In this document: positions 13,680-29,177 of the stretch, in pieces
Layout: each line of letters opens with the position of its first letter
How positions within the stretch are numbered: position 1 is the first letter of the stretch
The notes under the pieces: generated by a model
What the model saw: the letters and a program-made list of their open reading frames with translations, nothing else
What the model was told of the DNA's origin: nothing
Databases searched by the model: none
Made by a program: the position numbers and the translations under genes
Origin: Perca fluviatilis
Taxonomy: Eukaryota > Chordata > Actinopteri > Perciformes > Percidae
DNA length: 64,000 nt
NCBI RefSeq assembly: GCF_010015445.1
Contig: NC_053121.1
Location: 31,443,934 to 31,507,933, forward strand
Direction: 5' to 3'

Positions 13680-14153
13680 GTCAGAGTGGGGTTGGAACAG
13701 TTGCAGTCATTACATTTTATTTGTAAGCCAACAGATAAATATATCTAGATATACCAAATATTACCTTCGTGTCCCAACCATCCTTACGCTAAGCTGTTTC
13801 TGAGCATTTCTTGCTCCTGTCACAGTGTTACTTACAGTGGGCTCATTTTTCACTCTATCTGCAAGTCTTGCATCTCAAATTAACACAGCCATGGCCAGAA
13901 GCAGTTATAGTTCCTAAATGCCTTTTGAGCAGTATAACATTTATAATGGCATGAAAAATAAAAAAGTAAAATCGTAAGTTAAATTTCTTTGATTATTTAA
14001 AAAGAAATAAAAAAATAAAAGACCAGTTGAATCAGGTTTTACAATATTTCCCTAAGAGTACACATATAATATAGGATATAATATAGGAAAAAATTAATTT
14101 TGGCTGCTCATCATTCACTCAAAGAATAATTTACATTTTTACAAACCTCACAC

Positions 14154-14465
14154 CAGTGGTGGAATGTAACTAAGTACATTTACCCAAGTACACATTTATG
14201 GTACTTTCATGTTACTTTCTACTTCTACTCCACTATATTTCAGAGATAACTGTACTTTTTACTCAACTACACTAATCTGACAGGTTTAGTTACTAGTTTT
14301 GCATTGAGGACTTGTATTTTTAATACTTTAAGTACATTTTCCTAATGATACTTAAATACTTTTAACATTTTCAATGCAGGGCTTTTACTTGCAACAGAGT
14401 ATTTCTGCAGTGTGGTATTAGTACTGTTACTTAAGTAAAGTATCTGTATTCTTCTTCCACCACCG
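14154..14465. mobile_element. hAT-like MITE with CAGTGGTGGAATG terminus
   Basis: Starts CAGTGGTGGAATGTAACTAA and ends TTCTTCCACCACCG, imperfect terminal inverted repeats. Many AAGTAC/GTACTT words lie inside. Flanking octamers CCTCACAC and CTTAACAC agree at 6 of 8 positions, compatible with an old 8-bp target duplication. This terminus is very common in teleost genomes. Confidence 0.82.
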
Positions 14466-17082
<2,617 letters not shown>

Positions 17083-17090
17083 ATTAAGAT

Positions 17091-17558
17091 TAGGGGTGAA
17101 ATAAAAAAATGATGGTATGTATCTTGATTTTTTTTGCGACAATTTTTTTTATTGATTCTTTCCCCTGGAATCGATATTTATTTTTACCAATGATTCACCT
17201 AAATATTTTGTGTTTATACGGTACCGCTGACTACATCATATCCATTTCCAGCAAATCTTACTGAAAGCAGAAAATGCAGAAAATATGTTACTACAAATGA
17301 AATAAATGTCAGACTGACTGACTTGGGATGTGCATTCTTATTAGAAAACAATTCGTTTTTATTATATATATTGTCTCTAGAAGTGTATTATTCACTTTTG
17401 TTTTTGTTAAAGAAGAAAAATAAAATCGCAATACTCAATACTATCGTATGGCAATACTTCTAAAATCGCTATAAATGAAAATCCCAATGCAAATCTAATC
17501 GGCACCCATGTATGGTGAAAGAATCAAATCGGGACAAAAGCATATAATCCCAGCCCTA
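17091..17558. mobile_element. hAT-like MITE with TAGGG(G/C)TG ends
   Basis: Starts TAGGGGTGAAATAA and ends ATAATCCCAGCCCTA. Flanking octamers ATTAAGAT (17083-17090) and ATTAATAT (17559-17566) match at 7 of 8 positions, the length expected of a hAT target duplication. The interior is AT-rich with ATCGATA/AATCG words and no coding frame. Confidence 0.75.
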
Positions 17559-17566
17559 ATTAATAT

Positions 17567-18684
17567 GAGAAAAAAAGCTAAAATCATAAATGACATGTAC
17601 ACTTAGGGTCAACACTGAACAATTTCTCAATTATAGAAGCAAACCTTGGAGTTGAACCGAACTGCATTTAACACCCACTCAGCTGATTGTCGTTTGCCTT
17701 CCTGCTTTACTACAGAGTATAGAAATATACAGTAGGTCAAAGTACAACTTGTTTTACTGGGAGTTAAATGGGACTAGTATCATCACGAGTATTAGCATGC
17801 AACCTCTGTCTTTACCCAATTACTGCAGGTACCGGATTAGCCTCGCTGACAACTGCTGCAATTGTTTTAAATCACTGGATGTCCCCAGCTAATATTAATC
17901 CCATGGAAACAGGAGTTTAGCTTCAAGCTAATTGAAATTAGTGAAGTGTAACCCAAGTGTTATTTTCTTGGCGACTGAGCAATATCAGATTTGGCACAGT
18001 GTGCTTGTGAAGTGCACCATGCTCAGAACAGTATCCAGGCAACAGACCTTGAATTTTAGTAAATACAAGAAGGATGATAAGAAGTAGATTCATCTTCTTG
18101 CTGTGGTTATAAGAGAGGGAGGCCTGTATACTAGCCAAAACCCCTTCTAAACTTTAATGTGATAAAATTCTTTTCTACGTTGGGTACACGTTCAGACATG
18201 CCCTCCTCTCTTCTCATTACAAACTCTGTTCTCAGCAAGGCCGAGCTAATCAGGAGCTTCACGGACAAACTGTGTCAACACTCGAGCACAATGCAGAAGA
18301 ATCAGCGTGTTTACAATGGCTTCTGATCTGACCGCTTGGACACTCTTTGGCCAGTGGTGTACTCATGTCGAAACATCCACTTGAGACGCAGCTCAACTCC
18401 GATTCCATTCCAACTTGGTTTTCATTACAACTTCAACACAACAGCCTACTGGCATTCCCAAAGTACAAACACACTGGGAACTTATCTATGGTTCAATGTT
18501 CAGAAATATTTAAGATCAATACAAAATAAAAATCTTGACAATCCACAGACAAATGCGTTTTAAATTCATTTAAACTACCTAAACAACTAATTTGCCAAAC
18601 TTATAAAGACATTTCCAAGACATTTTAGACATGATGGTTGGCATTAATTAGTAGATTTAAGAAACTTTACTTATAACTGCGCAG
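17567..18684. other. Non-coding DNA, no gene seen
   Basis: No exon or bounded element recognised. Confidence 0.45.
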
Positions 18685-19109
<425 letters not shown>

Positions 19110-19554
19110 TTCATTAGTACCAAAGACGTTACTTCTGGCATGCCCGTGTCCGAAACAGCAATAGAGCTGTACAGAGCTAGGCTACTGATACGCATGTGAA
19201 TTTCACGGGCATACAGGAGCTAAATCTATCGATAGAAAAAAAAATAGATAGATATCTTAGTTATAACAAGATTGAGCTAGCTAAGCAGTTTGGGGTTTGT
19301 ATGTGCGTGGTTTATTCGATTTGGGAAATACTACAATCTCTAAAAACCAACGTTGGCTTGAGTTGACTTGCTGACTGAACAGGGACCAGAAATTGCTTGA
19401 GGTTAGCGGACAAACTTTCTATTTCTGGATGGAATAAAACTGTAGCCAGGGGTTTCTTATACGACTGTTACCATGGCCAAATGCACAGCATATACCAGGC
19501 ATATTGTACTAGTGTGTTTCGTGAATCTTCTTGTGTGTATCACGTATCAGTCAT
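19110..19554. other. Non-coding DNA
   Basis: No exon. A short TAGATAGATA run lies near 19240-19255. Confidence 0.45.
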
Positions 19555-20600
19555 AAGCTTGATTTATACTTCTGTGTAAAATCTACGCCGTCGCTACATA
19601 CGTAGGTACGTGGAGACACAAACCTATGCCGGACCCTACGCCGTAGCCTGACGTGCACCTCTCGAAAAATTTAACTACACGTCGCGGAGACGTACGTTGC
19701 TCGGCTGTGGCTTGGTAGCGTTGCATTTCCCCCCCCGACTTATTTCCTGGTTCTCCTTCTCCATAAACAACATGAAATCAAGGAGAGGGTTAACTTTTCC
19801 TGCTACAGATGTCTCACCTTGGTCAGAAAGCACAGGGGAGACACTTTGTTTCTCTCACTATGACTCTAGAGCAGGGGTGTCAAACTCAATGTCACTAAGG
19901 GCCACACTGGAAATGACGATCACAATAAGGGCCAGACATGTTGAGTTTATTGACATGCTTTTATTTAACAAAAAAAGTAAATTAACTTTGTGTCATTGCA
20001 TGTCTCATATAGCTTTCTCCCATACAGTTTGGTCGACATAAAACCCTAAAAAAAAGTCAACAAAAAAAGTTTCTTAGCCAGCGTAGAATTTAGCAAGTTA
20101 TGAAAATTACATTTTTAAAAGCAGCTGCCACCCAGCCGACTCACCACAACCTGTTTAACAGCCTGAATATGAAAAAACTCTCCGCTTCTGCGGGGAATTC
20201 TGAGTCTCAAAGTCTGCAAATCTGTCAAATTCTGCACGGCAGTGTCGCATAATTACAGTATGAAAACCAGTCTCCTAATTTTTTTGGTGTGGTGCACAAC
20301 TAGTCGGGCCACCATTAGCTGTGAACCTAAATTGATATGCGGGCCGGATAAAAATTTGCAAGGAGCCAGATTTGGGCCCCGGGCCTTGAGTTTGACACGT
20401 GCTCTAGAGTCACTAACGTTACTCGCTCCGAAGCAAATTGACGTCACTCTCTCACTTTCTCCCTCGCTCTATCACACACTCCCCACACACACATGCCGGC
20501 TCGACGCACACACCAACGCACGAGTATAAGCTACAGGCCACTTACGTAGGCTACGGCGAAAGCTCTGCGTGGAGCCTCCGCAGAACCATAAATCAAGCTT
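19555..20600. mobile_element. DNA element with AAGCTTGATTTATA ends, host of a nested hAT
   Basis: Starts AAGCTTGATTTATACTTCTG. The right end is its inverse, reading inward as AAGCTTGATTTATGGTTCTG, and both subterminal regions carry CGCCGTAGC and CTACG(C/T)AGG words. The outer parts are CpG-rich relative to the flanks. A 530-bp hAT element occupies the middle, so the original element was about 510 bp. Similar termini recur in teleost genomes; the superfamily is not determined. Confidence 0.78.
19872..20401. mobile_element. hAT element with perfect 8-bp target duplication
   Basis: Starts CAGGGGTGTCAAACTCA and ends GAGTTTGACACGTG, inverted termini. It is flanked on both sides by CTCTAGAG (19864-19871 and 20402-20409). 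Subterminal AAGGGCCACA and GCGGGCCGGAT words fit the widespread CAGGGGTGTCAAACTC hAT family. No transposase is present, so it is non-autonomous. Confidence 0.9.
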
Positions 20601-21097
20601 TATGGTTTGCTATCATAGACTGTATAAAACTATGGCTTTGCGATGGTGAAACCGGACAGAAAAACGGCGGCGACAAAGTACTGTGACGTCAGGTGGTCCC
20701 TATGAATTGTGCAGGTGAACGTGTCAGACAAAGCTTTAATGACTTTAAAAGCTCGGAAATGCCCCTTCTTCCCCACATTATGGACTCAAATTCTTAAATA
20801 TGTAAGTGGAAGGTAAAGGAATCCCTGTTCCTTGACATTTTCCCAAGGCTAAGCCCCTCTGTCACCTCTGGGAACATGGGCGTCTGTCAGTCCAAGTTAG
20901 CACTGATCTCCCATTGGGAAAAATGCTCAGAAATCCTGCCATTGTACCTCTCCCCAGGGGTTCAGGGATTTTAAGAAAGAATTCCAGGACAAAACAGTAT
21001 CTTCTGAAGAGAACAAAATAACAGACTATACTGTCGAAACTCCTTAGAAGTTGCAGTAGGGGTGAGATAAAGTTGAAACCAGTCACTTTGTCAAAAT
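20601..21097. other. Non-coding DNA
   Basis: Contains CATAGACTGTATAAAACTATG at 20614-20634, a common short fish repeat motif. No exon recognised. Confidence 0.4.
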
Positions 21098-21747
21098 TAG
21101 GGCTGAACGATTAATCGTTTTAAAATCGAAAGAATGCGATTAATCGAATGTGCAATATTTCGTTGAATTTGGTGGCGTTTGGTGCAACATTTGGTTTATC
21201 ATTTTTAATTCCTCTTTTTATTATTACGTTTTTTTCATTGAATAAATGCTGGAATAATATTGCATATTACAGATTGTGTAAGTAGATGTGCTATTTTAAG
21301 TTGATTTTTCATTTATTTGTATTACTTTATTTAACATGATCGTAGAAGGTGCAATATGTAGATGCTGCTATTGAACTGAGGGATTTCAGAAAAGTTTACA
21401 GGAAAGTACAGATTTCTTTTATTGGAATTGTTTTTTATTATTATAAGTTTAGCTTTTGTGATAAATGTTCTGTGTGTGACTGTTCAATGTTCCATGCTTA
21501 TTAAAAGAAAAACACTTATCTATGTTCTCATCCTTGCATAGGAATATAGAGCAGTTTTGATGTTGTCTCATAATGCTCCATGACGTGTTTTATCTGTTAC
21601 ACAGTGAATACTGAACTTCAGCTAAACTTTTTCAAATAATATAAATAGCAAATCGAATCGCCAAAATTCGATTTTTTTCCCCCAAATCAAAATTGTTGCC
21701 AATTCATTTTCTGTCGATCACCTAATCTATTAATCGTTTTAGCTCTA
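21098..21747. mobile_element. MITE with TAGGGCTGAACGATTAATCG end
   Basis: The left end TAGGGCTGAACGATTAATCG is mirrored by the right end ATTAATCGTTTTAGCTCTA. AATCG/CGATT words cluster at both ends. No target duplication is evident and no coding capacity is seen. Confidence 0.7.
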
Positions 21748-22655
21748 CACTGCACAACTATACAGTAAATACAGCTTTGACAAAAAGAAAATAACATTGT
21801 GGTAAATATTAAGCGTGCATCCTTACTCTGAGCTATTTGAGCCATTTAGTTGACAAGAATGTGCGTATGTTGTTTGTTTAGGTGCATGTACCAGATCCCC
21901 TACTAATTAAATCAATCAAGTTTATCAAAAATGTCACATTTTCAGAATGACAAATATTTTCACTGAGAGAAAGAGTTAAGCTGCGTGAAGTCACACCCAA
22001 GTGACTGCAAGGTTGCTGATTGACTGAATGAATCCCTGGACCAGATAGAAAAAAATGGCCAAACCCTGAGCAACAAACTGAGCTCCTACCTTTTACATGG
22101 TAGTCTACAGTGCTGCACAGAAACTGGGGGTTATGTCCTGTAATAATCCATGTGACAAATGTGAAATCAAGACCAAAGAACATAGCACTGGGGGATTGTA
22201 AACTAAAGCCTAAAAATGTTCAAATGTGTTACAATGAAAAACTTCTTATAAGCAGATTTTTAGAGGAATGTTAAGATCAAGCTCCGATTTCTACTGTATT
22301 GTAGGATTATGTAAACCATAGCCTACACTCTTTTACATAGTAGCACTTAAGTCATATTACTCATAATGCCTACACACACGGCCTGTACACTACCAAATGC
22401 TGTAACAATCTGATATGATGACTGATCAGGTCGGGCCGGAAGGATTAACATTTGCGTTGGAATTCAGCTTTAAAAAGAGAATTTATGTGAGTTAGCTTGC
22501 AAAGTCTGAATAGTTTCACAACAGCCATTACGCCTAAAATGTGGGAAGGTTGACTGAAGCTTAGGCTTTGCTCACATTGCATAAGTTGCTTAGTAGCTGT
22601 TTGAATAACTGATTATATCACTGAGAACATTACCAGTCTATTACTGAGTGAGTGC
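21748..22655. other. Non-coding DNA, no gene seen
   Basis: No exon or bounded repeat recognised. Confidence 0.45.
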
Positions 22656-23065
22656 ACAATAGAGCATGTGAGCGGAGCGTGAGGATTTTGGATGGAGTGC
22701 AGAGCTGATCTTTGAAATGTTGGAGCGCGTCTTATTTCTTGCTCCAATTTCGCTCCGGAACTGCTCACACCATGAGTTTGAAGCATGCTAGTGCCCTGTG
22801 TTACTGCAGCACAGTACATGCAGATGAACGACAACCGCTATTCCTCCATGCCTCATTCGGCATGAAGGAAGGGTGGGCGCCTTTCATCTGATAAATACAA
22901 TGCAACTTTTTTTGGAGCGAGCAGTGAACAATTTGACTGGAGTGGGGTGAAATCTTTAGCATCTTTAGCAATTTTAGCACGGAGTGATATTGAGCGGAGC
23001 AGCTTGGAGCAGGGGAGCAGAGGTAACAAACAGCTCCATGAGCTTGAGCAAGGAGCGGAACTTAC
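22656..23065. repeat. GGAGC/GAGCG-rich degenerate repeat
   Basis: The words GAGCGGAGC, TTGGAGC, GGAGCG and GCTCC occur more than a dozen times in 400 bases, denser at the two ends. This may be the two ends of a DNA element or a degenerate tandem array; its unit could not be fixed. Confidence 0.45.
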
Positions 23066-23384
23066 AGTTATCAGTTTATCTTGGTGTTGTTTTTGTGATC
23101 CCTTAACCTGTCTTGTCTATTTCAACTCAAGATTAGTGAATTCCTAGAAAGCCTTTCAACAACCCCCAGAGGAGTCATGAACTTCTTGCTTTCACCTCTG
23201 GGCTACATGTGAATATGGGAAAAGTGATAGCAACACATAAGTAGACTAACACACAGGTATTTTCTAGTAAAATGAAAAAAAGCTGTCACCCTTTCTCCAA
23301 ACAGCAGTATGGCTTGCGGCTGCCCTGGAGAATGGCAAAATGTATCAATTTATGTACCACAGAGGAGAGAGTAAATCAGAGAAT

Positions 23385-23475
23385 CAGAATCAGAAAAGCT
23401 TTATTAAGCTTAAGTACGTTTTTTACACATACAAGGAATTTGTTTTGGTGTTGTAGGTGCATGTCACACATTCTC
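23385..23475. repeat. Dispersed fish repeat fragment (GAATCAGAATCAG...CAAGGAATTTG)
   Basis: GAATCAGAATCAGAAAAGCTTTATT followed by ACACATACAAGGAATTTG is a familiar teleost retro-repeat 3' end. Only a short truncated copy is present. Confidence 0.55.
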
Positions 23476-23520
23476 TAAAATAAGTTAAACAAATAGGTTA
23501 AACAGAACAAACAATATAAG

Positions 23521-23544
23521 TGTATGTGTGTGTGTGTGTGTGTG

Positions 23545-23592
<48 letters not shown>
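23521..23592. repeat. Compound (GT)n(TA)n microsatellite
   Basis: GT repeats with ATG interruptions run into a pure TA tract. Confidence 0.98.
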
Positions 23593-23593
<1 letters not shown>

Positions 23594-26500
23594 CCCAGTT
23601 ATGCTGATTGTGGCAGCATACATTGTGGAGGGTTGGTTTTTTCCACCTGAGAACCAAAAGTAAACTGGATCTATATGGCAGACTGCTTTGGCTTAGTAAC
23701 CAAAAGTATGCTTAATTTCCCTAATGGGACCCCTAAAGTTTGATATTATGATTGACTACTATGTACACTACATTACCAATAGCTGTTTTTTTAGTAGTGA
23801 TACATTTGATTTTCCTTTATATTTTCAGAAGGCCAACATTACAGGCAACCAATAATAATTTCAATAGGTAAAGGTCGCAGTGGCGACGTAATACGTGCAG
23901 ATAAGCCTGTATCCCTTTACTGATAGTGTCAAAGTTGGACTCAGGCCACCCAGGGGAGCTGTCATACTCACCCCAAAAAGAGGGAGGTGCAGCTGGCTGT
24001 ATTAGTCAGGATTAGAGTTTATCCACTGCTACCAGCAATCTGATGGGGATAACAGCAATCAAGAGACCAGTACTGTAAGCTAAGCCATTCTATTGTAGGT
24101 ATTTAGTTGACACTCTTAACTGGTGAGACTTGCAGTAAGTAAACTGTTAGTTTTGATCAAGGACACTGCACCAGACATACTGCACCAGATAAAAAAAATA
24201 AAAATAAATTAAAAAAAACAAGAACAAAAGGGGCCCTTTTAGACAGCATATGAGGACTGAATTTGGGCAGTCGGCTCCTTATCGCTGATCTACAAAGTGT
24301 TCTTGCAGAGTTTGTGTCTATTGCTGGATGCTTGTATCTCTTTCACTACAGTAAGAGTTTGTATTTTCAGCATGGTTGGGCCCAGTGGAAATCTAAACCC
24401 TTCACCCGGCAGTGGCAGTGCCAGGTTGTAGTTACTGAGCAACAAACAATTGACAACTGAAAGTTAGTGGAACTGGTTGCCAGACTTGTAACCAGCCATC
24501 ACCATTTGTTACCAAAGTTGACAGAATGGTTGCTATATTTTCAAAGTTTGTAAGCGGTGTGTGGATGGTGTAATTATACAGATACTTTTGAGGAAAACGG
24601 TGATGTCAAGAAGGATTTTAACCATTCACAGATTTTAACAAATGTATTTTGGTTCTCTCTCTTTCTCTCACTGTCAGACACACATAAAGCTACACATTAA
24701 AATTGATTTTATTCAGTGGCTTCGCTTCACTAATGACTCCAAAAGTAACAAAACATTAGCATGCTAAATCCAGATACCGCCATTTGTGGGTAAAATTATA
24801 ACAAACAGACAAATTGCGGTGTCCTTAAGCCTGATTGTATCTGCGGTCATAAAATGTGGGTTCTTCTGTTCTGTCTCACTTCTGCTACTACTGTATTGTG
24901 CGTACACACAACATAACAGGTTATCGCTTCATTTTAATGCTACACTTCTAATGAAGTAAATTATAGTAACAGCTGCGTAGAAGGAATTATACACAAAGAA
25001 TGAGAGATATGGAGAATTTAAAACAAAGAGAAAGTGGATGCCACCAGGTGCAAAGAGATTAAACAAAAATGGTTCATCATAGGCCAAATTGGATTGTCTG
25101 GGCAAAACAGCGAAACACCACAAATGAACAAACTCAACTTTTCAACAATGGGCCATGCAAAGCAAAACAAGAAGCAATGAAGGAGAAAAGTTAACTTCAC
25201 TACATGGCGGTGTGACAATTTGATTTCACAAAACCATAATCTCTCTTTGTAATACCATCTTGAAATGGTTTTCATTATTTTTTTTAATCTTGTTATCTAG
25301 TTAAAGGTTTTAGCACTACACTACCTAGAGAATGATGTCAATTAAACAGTGCAGTCAATATGATGGTGTCCATTTCCTCACATTTAAGGATGTCAATGAG
25401 GTTTGAGTTTTTGGACAGCAGGTGGAGCTATTTATGGTTTCAGTCATGGTGGTTTGTATTACTCATTTGATTATCCAATTCCTCTTCTGTTCTGCTAACT
25501 TGTTATTGCTGCCTCTAGTATCATAAAACATCAAGCTTCTTTGTGCCTTAAGACATATCCCATTAAATACCTATAAAACAAATACTGTACCTCACACAAG
25601 GTATACAAAACAGCAATGCAATGCTTTCATGACCTGGATATAAATTGGATCACTGCTGTGTTGCATTAGTAACAATTATTTTAAACATTTTCTCATGCTC
25701 AAGCAAATCGGATTTCAGTTCAATGGTAATTAGAGCAGGTACAGTAGTTTATATAAAGTTAACAAGTAATTTCATCTTGCTTTGCTTAAGAATAGAAAAA
25801 GTTATGAAAGGCAGAAAAGGAGGGACAGTCCATTTTTTGTCTTAACTACCCTTCATTTTACACGTTAATGCAGTGACTGTAGGTGCAACAAACAGGTTTA
25901 CTACTTAATATCTGCTTAAACTATATTTATGGGGACGGGGTTCCGACTCTGTCATTTATACTTCGCGCTCATTAGTGAAATGAAGTGCAGATGGATACTT
26001 GGAAATCATCAAAACATGTAACTGGTGACAAGACCACCCAAGGTTTTACTCTGAGGACTCATTATTGTGCAAAAAACATCCAATAAATTATATATCTCTT
26101 TAACAAATAGTCTTCCAAAAAGATGAACTGAGTGGTGAAAATCACAAAACCTAAATTTAGGTCCTGAGAGCTAAACATTATTATTCATCTGATTCAATAG
26201 AGGAATTTCAACACTATAACTGTCAAATCAGAAGAGCAAGCATGAAAGAACGTCAGAACAAGTAAGGAATGGACGCTAATGCAAATAACAGCTAATGGTT
26301 TTAGCTGAATATTAATAGTAAAGAATCAGGAATGGCAGCACAGGGGCAGAAACAGGCATGTTATCTATCAAAAAGCCAAATGCCCTAAAAACGGTGTACT
26401 CCTTTATATTACTTGCTAATGAAAGGCCTTTAATACAAAAGTAATAACATTTCTGAAAATTAATTTGTGTACATGAACTAAAAAAAATATTTTTAAAAAC

Positions 26501-26785
26501 AAATTTATAGCATTAAAGAATTAAATCATGTTGATTATACAGAAATTATCCTCTGATGTAAGAGAAATACCCTAGAGACAGCAATGCTGCATCATGCAGC
26601 CCTGTCCAGACAAATGCCAGTCAGCTGAGGGTCGATTGTGTCTCTTTCCAGAGTGTGGTGACAGCATGTATTGTTGTCGGGGGGGGCGACCAGCTGGGGA
26701 TCTCCGTGAGTATGTCTGTATGCTTGTGTGAGTATGTGTGTGTGGGCTCAGGAATGCCGAGTGTTCATAGAATCATGTGTATGAG

Positions 26786-26787
<2 letters not shown>
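23593..26787. other. Non-coding DNA, no gene seen
   Basis: No exon, RNA gene or bounded transposon recognised. An A-rich run lies near 24189-24225. Confidence 0.45.

Positions 26788-26863
<76 letters not shown>
26788..26863. repeat. (GT)n microsatellite
   Basis: About 76 bases of uninterrupted TG. Confidence 0.99.
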
Positions 26864-26867
<4 letters not shown>

Positions 26868-27047
26868 AATGAAAGGCATCCCACTCAGTTCTAAAAGCCT
26901 CCATTCATGGCGGACCTGAGTCATCTGGTTCTCTGCAGTGCAAAAAGAAAAAAAAAAAAATAATAATAATAATAACAATTTCACATTTTGCTTGAAACAA
27001 CAGAAAATAGCGTTCTATTAAACAAGACAAGAGAGGAGGTCACCTTA

Positions 27048-27657
27048 AGGCCCGGACACGTAGAGCCAATAATCGTCCAGAGCCGATAATCGGCCGTTGA
27101 ACAGTCTGGCGAGGTCAGTGACTTGAGTCTGTTCCGTGTGTTCCGTGCCCTAGTCCGAGGGACCGTCGTCCTTCATTTTGGCCGATTTGACATGTATAAT
27201 CGGCAGGGCGGTCACTGCCGGCAGTCGGACTCAAATGACCCATCTGATTGGTAGAGTGCTAACCCGGAAACGTGGAGCGGAATGAGCGTGACTAGAGTCT
27301 CTCAAAATTTGACAAAAATCTTTTAAACTGACCTTTGTTGATCTGAAATGAAGACAGATTCAGCAACTGCACGGCCTATTTCTTGCTTAAAATGTTTTCA
27401 GAAACACGTTTTGGTGAACTATTTTAATACAATATGAGATCGTATTCTAAACAAGCCGCCATGACAGGCTGGCTTTGAATTTCCGGAGAAAACAAACCCA
27501 TGTGACGCGTTCATCCAATCAGTTGCCGGTTTTCATTTTTTGGGGCAACAATACAGATTACTGCCGCCGCCCGGCACGGAACACACTGAACAGACTCAAG
27601 TCACTGACCTCGCCAGACTGTCCAATGGCCGATTATCGGGTTAGTGTGTCAGCGCCT
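27048..27657. mobile_element. Harbinger-like MITE with TTA target duplication
   Basis: The left ~100 bases (AGGCCCGGACACG..., CCGATAATCGGCC..., CAGTCTGGCGAGGTCAGTGA, CTTGAGTCTGTTC) are repeated inverted at 27570-27657. Both outer ends abut TTA (27045-27047 and 27658-27660), the 3-bp duplication typical of PIF/Harbinger elements. No transposase frame. The superfamily is inferred from the duplication only. Confidence 0.8.
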
Positions 27658-27852
27658 TTAGGCTATAACCAAAGCACAGTGGTGAACCGAACGACCAACA
27701 TCGCCATCCTTCTAGTTCTAGCCGTGGTGTTAGCAAAATGGCTAAAACATTGACTTGTGATTTTGAAAAGATCATGTGCAATAGAAAAGAGCAAGCCAAG
27801 AGCCAGGAAGAAAAAGGCAGAATAGTCTTTTTTAATGACATGGTGTCACATT

Positions 27853-28245
27853 TAGGGCTGCACAACATATAGTTTTTTTGAATAGTCATTGCAAAATCAA
27901 CTAGTGCAATATACACATCGCGAAAGGTTGCGACAGATCACGATAGACAAAAAACAGATTTTTAGTTGAAAGTAGAAAACCACACATTAAAATGTAATGT
28001 CGTTCATTTTTAGTGGTGCCTTTTATATTCAATTCAATGTTCAATTTGTTCAATAAAAGAATGTTAGAAATGATGTCCTTTCATTTGTTTTAAATTCAAC
28101 AAGCAATGTGTTGTATGTTAGCAGAATACTGAAAGCAGCAGAACTGAGTACACTTTAATATCTGTTTATTTAAAGTAATATCGTTATTGCAATATTCTAC
28201 AATTTTATTGCATATCGCATATTTTCCTCATATCGTGCAGCCCTA
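27853..28245. mobile_element. hAT-like MITE, TAGGGCTGCAC ends
   Basis: Starts TAGGGCTGCACAACATAT and ends ATATCGTGCAGCCCTA. The flanking octamers GTCACATT (27845-27852) and GTCACACT (28246-28253) match at 7 of 8 positions. Internal ATATCG and GCAATA words are typical of this family. Confidence 0.85.
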
Positions 28246-28253
28246 GTCACACT

Positions 28254-29177
28254 ACTGCTATATGACTGTCAGTCAGCCTGCCATCCAGTGCAGGTTGCAC
28301 TTGCTCCCTCGATAGTCAGAAAGAGTCCAGGTCCCCAGTGTCCCAACTCAGAAAACTAGGAAACCAGCTCAGCCTACATGACCCAATTAGAAACATCCCT
28401 CGGACGGTGGAGAAACATCGTTCTCTGTCCTATCCATCAAACAGTCCCATATGCCAGCTAAGAACAGCTCCTAATGTTGCAAGACACAGGAAGAAGTGTA
28501 ACACCTCACATGGTACTTTTTATGACTCATTATGCTCTTTTTCAACAAAATAAAGTGTCACACCTACACTAGAATTCTACAACTGTTGGGCATAGGCTCC
28601 AGCAGAAAAACACACTTATTTACTGAAAGATATTTGCTGGACAGCCTGGGAAAGAGTCATTTTTCTGTATTTAAGTATTTCCCAACTGGTCTAAGAACTT
28701 GAACCTGTAACCTTTCAGTCAAATGCCCACAAAACAAGCAATAAATTGGAGTTGAATGGGAGGCATGCAAAGTGACCCACAATGCCTGTAAATAAGGGCA
28801 ATCAATAGAGTGCTGGCAGATTACATGTCAGAGGAGCTACGGCCTGTAATTATGGGCAAGGATTAAAGAACAGGCTTGTGACTGAAAGTTTGAATGAGTG
28901 ATGAGAAAATCTGTTTGGAGGAAGTGAAGAATTTTGTGGACGTTAAACAATAACGTGGTGGTGATGGTGACTGTACAGACCAGATTTCAGGTATGGTTGC
29001 GCTCTTCCTGTATCTACTCAAGAAAAACACGGTGTTGAATACTTTGGATTGATTTGATTCATTTAAAGAAGACAAAACTGAAAACAGTTCTACAGAGTTT
29101 TCTGTGTCCGTTTCAAGGTACAAAGTGGTTTGTGGCTGCTGCTTAATGAAAATGAGAGCAGATCCTTCAAGTTAAAC
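28254..29177. other. Non-coding DNA, no gene seen
   Basis: No exon recognised on either strand. Confidence 0.45.
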
